From NCBI GenBank assembly GCA_021464525.1, contig JADRCO010001308.1:1-20418 (forward strand): DNA of 20,418 bases, in the 5' to 3' direction. The position numbers and the translations under genes are program-made. Under the pieces are notes generated by a model. That model was given only the letters and a program-made list of their open reading frames with translations, made no database searches and was not told the DNA's origin. The stretch comes from Rhizophagus sp. LPA8_4_AMF (lineage: Eukaryota > Glomeromycota > Glomeromycetes > Glomerales > Glomeraceae). Shown here piece after piece: positions 9,231 to 19,344 of this stretch (position 1 is its first letter; the number at the start of each line of letters is the position of its first letter).

Positions 9231-10053
9231 ATGTGCAAGCCGTGTTCCGACGTATGCGTCAATGACCCTACAAAACTCTGGGAGAAAGGGATCGTGCCAT
9301 ATAAATTCGACAATATGGTGTCTTCTGAACTTATTCACTTTGTAAATAAAGCAATGGAAGAGATCACCAAGGTTAGTTCAATAAAATTCGTCGAAAGAAC
9401 GAATCAAATTGATTACGTTAAAATCGTTAACAAGGGTGGCTACTGGTCCTATGTTGGCAAACACGGAGGAGAACAGGTAATTACTATATTCGCTTATAAT
9501 ATAAATAGCTATCACTTATTTTTTATCTTGTATTATAAAGGAATTGTCAGTTACCGAGGGTTGGCCCCATCCAATCGGTAGTGCTATACACGAATTGTTA
9601 CACGCGTGTGGTATGTACCATGAGCACTCTCGTCCTGACCGAGACAAATATTTGTTCGTTCAAAACAACAGTAACGATTACAAAAGGTATAAGTCATCTG
9701 ACGTCAGGTGTTTCGGTCATTATGACTTTAAGTCAATCATGCATTATCCTTTAGGTTCATGCATGAAATTGAAGTCGGAAGTAAAAAGAGATTCTGAAAT
9801 CGGTTTGTATATGATTTTCCTTTCATATAACCGAGTTCACCTAACAACAAATATCTTTACACTCACAGGACAACGCGAAATGTTAAGTGAAGGTGATATA
9901 AAGGCTATCAATATGTTATACCTCGATTCGCCATCTCTTTCTACACCAGATATCCAAAGTGTGAAGATAACCGCTTCAAATGAGGGAACGAAATGGCAGC
10001 TTCTATTAAAAATAAAATTGAGGATATTCCGGAGGAAAAGATCCCCAATGTGA
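9231..10053 (+). CDS. Astacin-type (M12A) zinc metalloprotease
   Basis: Exons: 9231-9476, 9541-9802 and 9869-10053, joined in frame to 230 residues. Exon 1 gives the astacin start (LWEKGIVPYKFDN) and WSYVGKHGGEQ, the usual segment before the active site. Exon 2 carries the full zinc signature HELLHACGMYHEHSRPDRD (99-117: His99, His103 and His109 as ligands, Glu100 as base) and the Met-turn SIMHY (147-151: Met149, Tyr151 as fifth ligand). Exon 3 gives GQREMLSEGDIKAINMLY, the normal astacin end. The catalytic domain is therefore essentially complete. No signal peptide or propeptide is visible; the frame closes at TAA just before the ATG, so an upstream exon would be needed for secretion. The basic last ~25 residues (LLLKIKLRIFRRKRSPM) are unlike the family; an unseen 3' intron is possible. 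Confidence 0.85.
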
Positions 10054-11936
10054 TGAGAGGAAACCAAAATAAAAAATTTCGAAAATGGTGACCAATTTTT
10101 TTATTATTTGTTTCTAATAACCAGTTGATGTTATATTATTATAGATTATACAATACATTGTATTTATGTAAACAGGAAAATGTGTCCATGTATATATATA
10201 TTAATTAGTTAAAAACACACATATTTTACTCTGAAATAATTTGCAGTCTGTTATTAGTGATGCCGACTTAACTAATGGGTTTTAACAGAATTATAATTGG
10301 AGCAAAAAACCAACGTTGTTGAAATCGGTTTAACTTGTTAAATCACTGAAATCTAAATTAATTTGATTACAGAGACTTTTATTTAAAAATTTCGTATTTA
10401 AAATGCGTATTGTATATATAAGTTAATTTTAACTTTAAACAGATTTTAACAACCTATCACTTAAACTTTATAACAACTATCTAAAACTAAAATAAAATGT
10501 TAAAACAATTTTTAACATTTGGTTTCAGTTAAGTCGGCATCACTTTCCGTTTTAAATATTTTTGTGTATATTTATAATATCAATTAGAAGACATTTTTTC
10601 GATTAAATAATTATGATCCAAATTAATTGCAATATTGCATAGCACTAGAAAACGTGGTGATAACTTAAATATCTATTATACATATATACTATATTTGAAA
10701 GTTGCAAACTTTTGTAATAGATATACCGTGTACAATTTTTAAATTTGAAGCCATTTTTAAAAGTACAAATTTTATTTTTGATTTTTCCATATGTGATCAG
10801 TAAGTTAATAATTATCATTATGTGATTTATATATTAATCTAATTAAAAAAAAAAATTTTCAATAATTATTCCGATCGTAAAAATTTTAATCAGATCATAA
10901 AATTTAAAAATGATTACGTGATAAAAAAACGCGCATATTTAATAATGATCGCCATACAATGTGTATAGAACCTTTGAATTTCGTTAATTGTAAAATGTCC
11001 AAACCGGCAGTTTATAAATTGAAATGTGCAGTCCAAAACTATGATTGGGGAAAAATTGGAATTGAGAGTAAAGTAGCTCAGTTCGCTCAAATTTCAAAAG
11101 ATTTTGAGATTCAGCTTGATAAACCATATGCTGAGGTGAATAATTAGATAATTAGAGAAAATTTTATTTAATTAATAACTTTTTTTTTGATTCAAAAAAT
11201 CGATCTTTCACTAATTAAACTTTGTATAAGTTATGGATGGGAACACATCCAAATGGACCAAGTGTATTGGCTGAACAACCATCAATTTCACTTAAAGAAA
11301 AAATAGAATCAAATCCAAGCGAATTACTTATATCAGACATTTCTAAAATATATAAAAATGATTTACCATTCTTATTTAAAGTATTGTCTGTACGCATAGC
11401 TCTCTCTATTCAAGCACATCCTGATAAAAAACTTGGAAAAGAATTATTTGAAAAATTTCCAAAGATTTATAAAGGTGAAATTTGTCAATATTTTTAATTT
11501 TTCGTAATTTATTTATTTTTAACATTGTTTAAATTTCAGATCCAAATCATAAGCCTGAAATGGCTATAGCAATTACAGAATTTGAAGCTTTATTTGGATT
11601 TAGACCTCTAGAAGAAATAAAATCGTTTCTTATTGAATATCCAGAATTCACCGAGCTTATTGGAAACGAAATTTCTTCTCATTTTCTTCAAATAGTTAAT
11701 GGAAGGAAAGTTTCTCAGCTTACAGAAGATATTGAATTAAATAAATCTGCCCTTCGTGAATTATTTACTAAAGTTATGACAACAAATGAATTGATCGTTT
11801 CTCAACAAGTTGATAAGCTAATTAAAAGATTAAAATCCAATAGCCATTCTCCTTTTGTGAAAGGAAGCGTTCCCGAACTTCTAATTAGATTAAATGACCA
11901 ATTTCCTGGTGATGTGGGAATATTTTGTGTATTATT
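9900..11936. repeat. Segmental duplication, copy B (partner of 2847-4879)
   Basis: This is the second copy of the duplicated segment, lying inside intact sequence: it starts in the last astacin exon and ends in MPI exon 3, and both genes continue beyond it. Compared with copy A it lacks about 130 bp near 10192. It carries extra bases near 10300 (GGAGCAAAAAACC), near 10365, at 10720-10870 (about 110 bp more) and GTGTATAG-like bases at about 10960. Confidence 0.93.
10256..10544. mobile_element. MITE with 18-bp perfect terminal inverted repeats (copy B)
   Basis: This is the same element as at 3356-3627 with the same ends AGTGATGCCGACTTAACT and AGTTAAGTCGGCATCACT, here 289 bp because of small insertions. 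It ends about 450 bp before the MPI start codon, so it may sit at the edge of that promoter. Confidence 0.8.
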
Positions 11937-12518
11937 GTTAAATTATATAAAATTGGATCCTGGACAAGCTATATTTTTAGGCGCAAATGAGCCTCATGCT
12001 TATTTATCTGGAGGTAAAGTGTCTTTTTTTTTTAATAAATATAATAATGGGAAGCAACTGATTTGTTTATAATCATTTCTTTTTCAGATATTGTGGAGTG
12101 TATGGCAGCTAGTGATAATGTGATCCGTGCGGGATTAACTCCCAAATTTAAAGATGTTAACGTACTTACAGATATGCTAACTTACCGTTATGGTAGTGCT
12201 GAATCTCAACTTCTTGCTCCAATTCCATATAATAACAATAAATTGACCGTTTTATATGATCCGCCAATCGAAGAATTTTCCGTTAGCATGACACAAATTA
12301 ATTCTCTGGACAAAAAAGAAGTTTTCGATGGGATTCCAGGTCCTAGTGTTATAATCGTTACTAATGGGAAAGGAACTTTGAAAGTTAATAATTTATCAGA
12401 ATCATTAGAACCTGGATGTGTATTTTTTATTGGTGCTAATGTCCCCATAACAATTGAGGCTGAAGTAGATGATAGTAATAAGTTAGATTTATTTAGAGCA
12501 TTTTGTACTTTAAAATAA
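10995..12518 (+). CDS. Mannose-6-phosphate isomerase (type I, zinc-dependent)
   Basis: Exons: 10995-11135, 11231-11474, 11540-12013 and 12088-12518, giving 429 residues, the usual length for eukaryotic PMI. It interconverts fructose-6-phosphate and mannose-6-phosphate in the cytosol, the entry to GDP-mannose for glycoproteins, GPI anchors and wall mannan. Zinc ligands fit the family: Gln108 and His110 (SIQAHPDK), Glu135 (HKPEMAIA) and His281 (NEPHAYLSGD). Active-site Arg300 lies in NVIRAGLTPK. The family N-terminus CAVQNYDWGK and PYAELWMGTHPNGPS (spanning the first splice) are present. ATG at 10995 is chosen because it starts just ahead of the conserved N-terminus. It is the sole complete copy; a truncated duplicate lies 7 kb upstream. 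It converges on the acetyltransferase gene with a 114-bp gap. Confidence 0.96.
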
Positions 12519-12632
12519 TATTTCATATTTGTAATACATTTATTTTCATGTACAAGAATCTATCTCTCCAAACAAATAATATGCCCTTAATGTTCAGAAT
12601 TGCAATTATTTAAGTATATAACTCGAAGTTAA

Positions 12633-14966
12633 TTATAGCCTACTTTCTTTTTCGTATTTACCATTAACATGTTCACATATATCCCTCATCTCTTTTAATG
12701 CATTCACAATATTTTGTCTTAAAACATTTGAGTCTGTTTCGGTTGAGGAATATTTGGACTCTATACTAAATTTTAATAAATTATTTCCAGAAAGATAGTT
12801 GATACCATATCCATTAGGATAAACGCATCCAAAGCCAGAGCCTAAATATTAAAACGAATTTAGTAAATAAATTGCATGAAATCAAATTCACATTATACAA
12901 TAAAGCTTACCGCTTAGTTTATCTCCAGTACCAAGACCGCTTGTGCTTAAAAGCCACTCTTGACTTTTAGCAAAAATTGGTTCTGTGAAAAGTGGATGAG
13001 ATTCGCCTTCTTGAAGTAAAAGCCTTAATCCTAATAAATGACGATCACAACCTTTCCCATCTGAAACGTCACGTGTATGATAGCTATGTGCTTTTGTCGC
13101 TGCTTGTAATAAATTATATTTTTCTTGTGCCTATTGAATTAAAGAACAATACGTCATTATATTACTACTAGTATTTTACTCAAGCAGGTTACTGCAAAGA
13201 GATCAGAATACATTATTTACCGTTAATGATTCGCTTTCCATCCCTTCAACAAACGATTTGCTTTCCACGCTAAGTGTCCTGATCGTATCAGTACGTCCGT
13301 GTAAAAACTGTCGAGTCGATCCAGTTTCGTAAGTTGGAACAACTTTCTTGTGTGCCTTGAAATATGCCAATTGTATAACCATTTGCATATATGCGTCTGG
13401 GGAACACTTTGCTACGGTATTGAAAACGATTTAAAATAAAACCGTAATTCTATTAATAAATTAATTAAAGGTTCTAAATTCCTACCAATTTTTTTGATAA
13501 AATGAGTTCCATATTCTGAAAAATGTAATGCAACCGCGTCTGAATCAGCAATTATAGGACCGATCCTTTTTTCTGCTTCAGTAATATCTTTTAATGTTTG
13601 TTCATCCGTCACGAATCTAATTCTTCGTGGAGTAGTAGTCAATCGTCCGGAGGTTGGTGCATCTAGCGTAGTTGGTTCAGAAATAACCCAATCTACAATA
13701 ATTGAAGGTATAAGAGCATCACAAGGTGAATGCTAACGAAAAAAATGAAGAATTTAGTAAGAAACTCCTGTTGAAAAGTAAAAATAAATTTTATATTTAC
13801 CTCCCCATTCAAAGCTGCACGTCCATTACTTTCTACTGAAATAGACAATGCTTTGTCAAACCAACGGTTATGAGCATTCGTACCATGAAACATATTTCGA
13901 ATAAATTTGTCAAGGTCCATTCCTGTGGAATAATCATCTAAACTTATTGCGAATAATGCATTTTCAATAAATGTCAGAGTTTCACGGTTTTGTGGTGAAA
14001 CTTTAAGCAAATTTTCACGTGCCTAATTTATAGATAATTATATAAATCTGTCTGTACATATAAGAATTATGATATTTAATAGAAGAAAAACTTACCACAG
14101 CCCAAAAATCACGATCATCGGCCGTAAGCACTCCAACTGGAGGATCGTGCTTTGCTTTTAAAACATCGTCAACTATTTGGTGAAGTTGTCTGCATCACAT
14201 AAAATTATAATCAAATAAACGATATCTATGTACAATGTATTGCTTGAAATATCATAACCTACATTTCAAAATCACCATCGCTATATCTCTGTCCATCTTT
14301 GTCATAACCATCCAAGATATAAAATTGATCTTCTGCAATGATGAGTATATACTTAGCAGGAGCAGGATGTGGTGTATACACCAATTCGTCGCAACCAGGT
14401 TTTGGAATACGAGTGACACCATAACAACGTGTATATTGATACATGCACAAAGGATAAGATCGCGTAACATCCGGAGGAAACTTTTCAGTATCCATTAATT
14501 CCTTGAAATCTAACATTTTCCCAATTATGTGCGCAGCTCTTTTGATTTGCCATTCAGAAAATTGTCCTTTTGGTCGGACTCCATTATTATGTGTTAAATA
14601 CTCTTTTGGAGTATTTGGATCATCGATGAACGAAATATACCAGTTTGAATTAACGACTAATGGAACCCTCCATTCGTGATAGGCCTTTTTCATCCACCAA
14701 GCATCATCCAACCAATTATGTGGTGAGATTCGGTCAACATCGATTAGCCGTTGTTGAAGTATTTGCCCAATGCCACCTGGTCTAATGAAATCCTTTACAT
14801 GTTGTTCAATACGTGCAAGTTCTTCAGAAGAAAGAAGAGGTCGAAGAGAATTTAAATATCTTGTTGTACTCTCTTCTAATAAAGGAATTGGCAGCCTTGG
14901 TAGCCGGTGCTGGTTGCTGAATGTTTTGAACTCTTCTTTACCTTCTAATTCCTCTTTTGTAAGCAT
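12633..14966 (-). CDS. Carnitine O-acetyltransferase, with PTS1-like C-terminus
   Basis: Exons in transcript order: 14966-14263, 14189-14096, 14022-13801, 13732-13486, 13411-13221, 13130-12911 and 12841-12633, for 628 residues. It moves acetyl groups between CoA and carnitine, for transport of acetyl units from peroxisomes or mitochondria. The family start FSNQHRLPRLPIPLL is followed by LDDAWWMKKAYHEWRVPL, a catalytic His341 in NGEHSPCDA at an exon junction, the CoA-binding stretch SDGKGCDRHLLGL (509-521), YETGSTRQFLHGRTDTIR, the STS motif (548-550) and GSGFGCVYPNGYGINY. The last residues are ESRL; SRL fits the peroxisomal PTS1 consensus. No clear mitochondrial presequence precedes MLTKEELEG, but an upstream non-coding or alternative exon cannot be excluded. 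All six introns are GT-AG. Confidence 0.95.
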
Positions 14967-15546
14967 AATGCGTGCGACATCAGATTTTAGGCTCTTGAAA
15001 CATTATTTATTGGACTAAACACGTGCTTAGTGATGGGTTATTTAAATTATCATTATTAAGAATAAATATTAAAATAGATTATCATTAATCAAAAATCTAA
15101 ATGATTTCGAATAACTAACTACCTAATATATTATATTTAGTATCAAAGGTTTATGTAACAGAACGCTTTTTTGAAATTTTTGAAATACAAGGAAAAAATT
15201 TTTTTTTATTACGGAGAAGCATACTTTATCATTGTTGAAACGGGAGTAATTTGGAAAAAAGCACTCAATCACATGAAGGTCGGAGAAAGGGATGAAAATG
15301 ATGATATATCGATTAGTAAAAAACTTATTATATGATACCATCCATACATAGTGTTACATGATTAAAGTACTAAATCATTGTACCCTTGGATTAATCAGTA
15401 AAATCGCGTTCAACATAGACCATTTTTTTTTCTAAAAAAACTTATATAAGCTGGCATTAAATTTATGTGTTAAGCTACTTTCGTCATCTTCTATTTATAA
15501 AACTTCATTTAATCCTCGTTTTTATTCGTTGCTTTCTAATAAGAAA
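14967..15546. promoter_or_regulatory. Shared divergent promoter region
   Basis: The acetyltransferase gene leaves leftward and the pyrophosphatase gene rightward from this 580-bp gap. A palindromic TATA-like CTTATATAAG (15441-15450) lies about 100 bp before the pyrophosphatase ATG. Long T/A tracts (15195-15207, 15421-15440) may exclude nucleosomes. No gene is supported here. The TATA assignment is by position and sequence only. Confidence 0.45.
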
Positions 15547-17045
15547 ATGTCTGAATTTACAACTCGCAGGGTTGGTATTCCAAATACTTTGGAATATCGT
15601 CTCTATATTGGTAACTGATATAAGTCTCTTTGTTATTTATTAAGTTGATAAGTGAATTGTTTATTAACTGTTAAAATGTCATACTAGAAAGAAATGGCCA
15701 AGTTATTTCTCCTTGGCATGATATTCCCTTGTTTGCAAATGAGAACAAGTCTGTTTTGAATTTTATCGTGGAAATTCCTAGGTGGACAAATGCCAAAATG
15801 GAGGTCCGTATCAAAAAAACTAAACAATAATGACAAAGCTGAGAATGACTTCTTTTGATCAATTTCTATTAGATTTCCAAAGAAGAACAGATTAATCCAA
15901 TAAAACAAGACGTGAAAAAAGGCAAACTTCGTTATGTTCGCAATTGTTTCCCCCACCATGGTTATATCTGGAATTATGGTGCTTTCCCTCAGGTAAATCT
16001 GAAAAATATTTGCGCGTTAATATCGTGTTGGCATTAACATATCATTAAATTAGACATGGGAAGATCCTTCACAAACTCATGCTGAAACAAAAGCAAGAGG
16101 GGATAATGATCCGCTTGACGTTTGCGAAATCGGGGAGCAGGTTGGCTATACCGGCCAAATCAAGCAAGTTAAAGTTCTTGGAATTATGGCTCTTTTGGAT
16201 GAGGGTAATTGCTAATATTATGACATGTTATACATTTAATGTTTACCTTAGCATGTGCACTAGTCAGTTATAGTTAACGGAAAGTATTTATTTAGGCGAA
16301 ACTGATTGGAAAGTTATCGTTATCGATGTCAACGATCCTTTGGCGAACAAATTGAATGGTTATATTATAATTATAATAAATGATTGTTTTGAATAGGAGA
16401 AAGCTTATTAATTATTCTTTATGTTTTGACTTTTTTAGACATTGAAGATGTTGAGAGACATTTGCCTGGTCTCATTCGTGCAACTAATGAGTGGTTTCGA
16501 ATTTACAAAATTCCAGATGGAAAACCTGAGAATCAATTTGCCTTTAGTGGTGAAGCTAAGAATAAAGTTAGAACTCTTTTTTTTTAAAAAAAAAACTTGC
16601 ATACACATATTCATATTTGTTTATTTAGAAATATGCTACTGAAATTATTCATGAAACGCATGAAGCTTGGCGTCGTCTACTTGCTGGGCAACTTCCAAAC
16701 AAGACTGATAAATACGATATTAGCATGTATATAGTTAACTTTTATGTAACAACTATGCATATTATATATATGTTATAATAATATAATTTTTTGTTTTTAT
16801 TTTTTCTACATAGCACCAATTTAACAGTTGATGGTAGTCCGGCTCAAATAACAGTAAATGATCCTCTTTTTAAGACTATCCCTCATGATTCAAGACAACC
16901 ACCTGCCCCGATCGATCCTTCAAGTAAGATTTTTGCTTCTAATCTTCTAGTGGTTTCAATGTAATAAATAATATTTTAATCATATTATTTAAATTGAATT
17001 ATAGTTGACAAATGGTTCTTTATCTCCGGAACTTCCAATTTATAA
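15547..17045 (+). CDS. Soluble inorganic pyrophosphatase (family I)
   Basis: Exons: 15547-15610, 15688-15803, 15873-15992, 16054-16204, 16296-16358, 16439-16566, 16629-16726, 16814-16923 and 17005-17045. They give 296 residues, close to the ~287 of the yeast enzyme. It hydrolyses pyrophosphate to phosphate with Mg2+ and drives biosynthesis forward; expected in cytosol and nucleus. The metal-binding signature DNDPLDV is at 117-123 (Asp117, Asp119 and Asp122); Lys58 and Glu60 in AKMEIS, and Asp154 with Lys156 in ETDWKV, match the yeast active-site spacing. [20 protein letters not shown] is intact across a splice. The fungal-type end DKWFFISG closes the protein. With eight introns it is cut into small exons, and several donors are weak though still GT (GTCCGT, GTTATA, GTTAGA). 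It converges on DAM1 with a 157-bp gap. Confidence 0.96.
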
Positions 17046-17202
17046 TACTATATTTATATTTCGTTGATAAAATAATTTATTAAAAATTTTTAATTAATAA
17101 CCTTTATATTATGTCAATTGGAAAAGTCAATCTTCTTAAAGAAATAATTTCAAATAAGATTTGAAAACTTACTTAACGAAATTAAAAACTTATCTCACAC
17201 TT

Positions 17203-18185
17203 TCAAATGTTCATTATATGAATGAAATCAGCATATTCTGTAGGATCCAGTTTAAACACTTGACCTTTCTTACTAATTTTGATCACATGACCACTATTAA
17301 CCAAAGCATTAAGATATTCACAACATCTGAATCGTGTTAAATTTGTACGTTGAATAATTTCTTCCATATACAATCCTTCAGTTGGTTTTAAACACAAAAG
17401 TTTGAGAATAGCTTCAACATTTCCACGATTTGATTGCTAAATAATTAAGTTAGAATTTAATTTTTTTGAAGAATATGAATCTTAAGTATGTTTTACCTGT
17501 TTCCCCCGATATTTTTGTGACAAAGATTCAACAATTTTTTTAATCACGCCCTAAATAAAAAAAGAAATTCAGTAAAAAATGATCTATACAAATAAAAACT
17601 TTTCTAGAGAATACCTTGATTTCTACTTCTTTATTAATTTTCCTTCTACGCGGTTTTTGCAATTTCGGTGCAGGAGTGGTTCGCAATTTTGGTATAGATA
17701 TATTTTTAACAGTAGTAGCTTTACTGCGAGGAGTTTTATCGTATGTAGTGATATTAAGTGGGGTTCTGAGAATTGTCATCAACTGTAAATCTTGTTGTCT
17801 TTTAATAAAAGATGCGAACGTTTCCTTTGTTGGAGCCTAAAATATTGTTAACTTCCAATATTAAATTAATGTCTTTAGATAATGACGGCAATACCTCAGA
17901 AAATTCAACACAATGAGCATTCATTTTAATTCCATATAAGAAACCTGAAAAGGCCTTATTAAATTCATCTAAAGATGCTTGAACTTTTTTAATGTTTTTA
18001 AAATGGTCTGATAAATTATTAAAAGATTTCTCCAACTCAATTAAAGGTGTTTCAAAACAATCCAGAATAAAATATTCATTTGAACCACTGAGAATGGCCG
18101 TTGAATTATTATTTTTTTTTAAAGTATAACCTCGCGATAAACGTCTATTTTGCTGTTCTATCCTTACTGATAATGAAAAATTCAT
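17203..18185 (-). CDS. DAM1: DASH complex subunit DAM1 with a C-terminal winged-helix-like domain
   Basis: Exons in transcript order: 18185-17895, 17836-17615, 17550-17497 and 17436-17203. All junctions are phase 0 and give 266 residues. Residues 45-105 hold the DAM1 core: ELEKSFNNLSDHFKNI, SLDEFNKAFSGFLYGIKMNA and CVEFSEAPT (the last across splice 1). DAM1 is the microtubule-facing subunit of the DASH/Dam1 ring that couples kinetochores to spindle microtubules. RRLS (14-17) fits the Aurora/Ipl1 consensus at about the position of the regulated N-terminal serine of yeast Dam1. A basic TP-rich linker (128-165, PRRRKINK) follows. Residues 190-266 read as a helix-turn-helix with a wing (RGNVEAILKLL, MEEIIQRTNLTRFRCCEYLNAL, SGHVIKISKKGQVFKL). 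That domain is not part of textbook DAM1; two separate genes are possible but the in-frame splicing argues against it. Confidence 0.8.
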
Positions 18186-18242
18186 TTTTTTTTTAATGAA
18201 AAAATGTTTTTGAAAAGACCTAAGAATTAATTAAATCGCCAA

Positions 18243-18279
18243 TGACGTAACGTGAGATGAAATCGCTTTATCACGTGAT
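18243..18279. promoter_or_regulatory. CRE-like and E-box/CDEI-like sites upstream of DAM1
   Basis: TGACGTAA (18243-18250) matches an ATF/CREB half-palindromic site. ATCACGTGAT (18270-18279) is a perfect palindrome around CACGTG and contains RTCACRTG, the Cbf1/CDEI consensus. They lie 58-94 bp before the DAM1 start codon, a normal distance for fungal activator sites. Binding is inferred from consensus only. Confidence 0.4.
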
Positions 18280-18461
18280 TTAAACCCACTTTTTTAGTAG
18301 ACCTCCGGTTCAGGCAGATTAATTATTTTTATACCGCCCATAAACAAATTAGAATAACAATAATGTAAAACCTTCGGCAATAGGAAATCCTTATGGGTGG
18401 AAGAGAATTTTTAAAAATTATTCTCGATTTTTGGCATTTTTAATCTCTTGTTATAATTTTA

Positions 18462-18572
18462 TTCTTGATTTTTTTATGTATTGTATATATTCTTGATCTT
18501 TAATGTATTGAGTTCTTGATCTTTAATGTATTGAGTTCTTGATTTTTAATGTATTGTGTTTTTGATCTTTTC
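18462..18572. repeat. 23-bp tandem repeat
   Basis: Units of TTCTTGATCTTTAATGTATTGAG start at 18490, 18513 and 18536 with exact 23-bp spacing, a partial unit starts at 18559, and an outlying relative starts at 18462. Differences between units are one or two bases. It lies in the long spacer (18186-19344) between DAM1 and the Pro-rich gene, which holds no gene. Confidence 0.8.
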
Positions 18573-18810
18573 GAATTTTAATAAATTTTATGCAGAAATT
18601 TATTTAATTAAAATTTGTCAAAATGATATGATGCAAATTGGTCAATTAAAAAATCACGTAATTCAAATATCATTGGCTTGATGATAAATTACAATACCCT
18701 TAATTTTATTGTAAATTTTTCAGTTCTTTTTTAATATACTGATATTACAAATATATTATTATTTTATAATGAAATCTTTATTATTAAAATAATTATGTAA
18801 TAATAAAATA

Positions 18811-18979
18811 CAGTCAGAACTATAACGACTATGCAATATAATGAAATTCACGATAAAGCGATTTTTAAGATTTTATCTTTATATATGAACATATAAAAAT
18901 CGTTATATCAAACTTAGAAATTTTGATATACCGATTTATTCCTTTGAACCGGAGAGTTCGCTATATTGAGTTCTGACTG
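18811..18979. mobile_element. Tc1/mariner-type MITE with TA target duplication
   Basis: The left end CAGTCAGAACT and right end AGTTCTGACTG are exact inverted repeats, flanked by TA on both sides (18809-18810 and 18980-18981). The match continues with gaps (ATAACGAC against AATATAGCGAAC). The element is 169 bp and non-coding. CAGT-ends with a TA duplication are typical of the Tc1/mariner (pogo/Tigger-like) superfamily, so it was presumably moved by an autonomous relative elsewhere. Confidence 0.82.
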
Positions 18980-19344
18980 TAATAATGTAATGATTATATA
19001 AAAACTGGTAATATATGAATTTATTGTAAATATTTAAATTAATTAATAGAACTGGACGATACCATCTAAAATTTATATTCAATTTTTTTAAAAAGTGATG
19101 CCAATCAAATGCATACCAAATAGAAAAAATAAATAAAAAATAAATACATTAATGAAACATAATGATACATAAACTACATTTACCACCTGGGTATGTAGAA
19201 AGTATAATTAATGAATAGGCAATGCTTTGCTCTATTGTTAAGGTATAGAAGAATGGATGTACTTAAAGAAAAATAAATTAATGCAAAATTATGAATTATA
19301 AAATTAATTGTATATATATAATATTAAAAAAATTTCAATATTTC

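Noticed and set aside
9130-9345. Hydrophobic upstream frame MHICTYIKGFLF... as an astacin signal peptide
   Set aside because: It is in a different frame from the astacin exon, and no splice pair that would join the two was found.
15123-15341. 72-codon minus-strand frame in the divergent promoter
   Set aside because: Low-complexity Phe/Ile/Asn-rich composition, no family resemblance, no splice support.
17579-17840. Plus-strand open frames opposite DAM1 exon 2
   Set aside because: Shadows of the minus-strand coding exon, which has homology and consistent splice phases.
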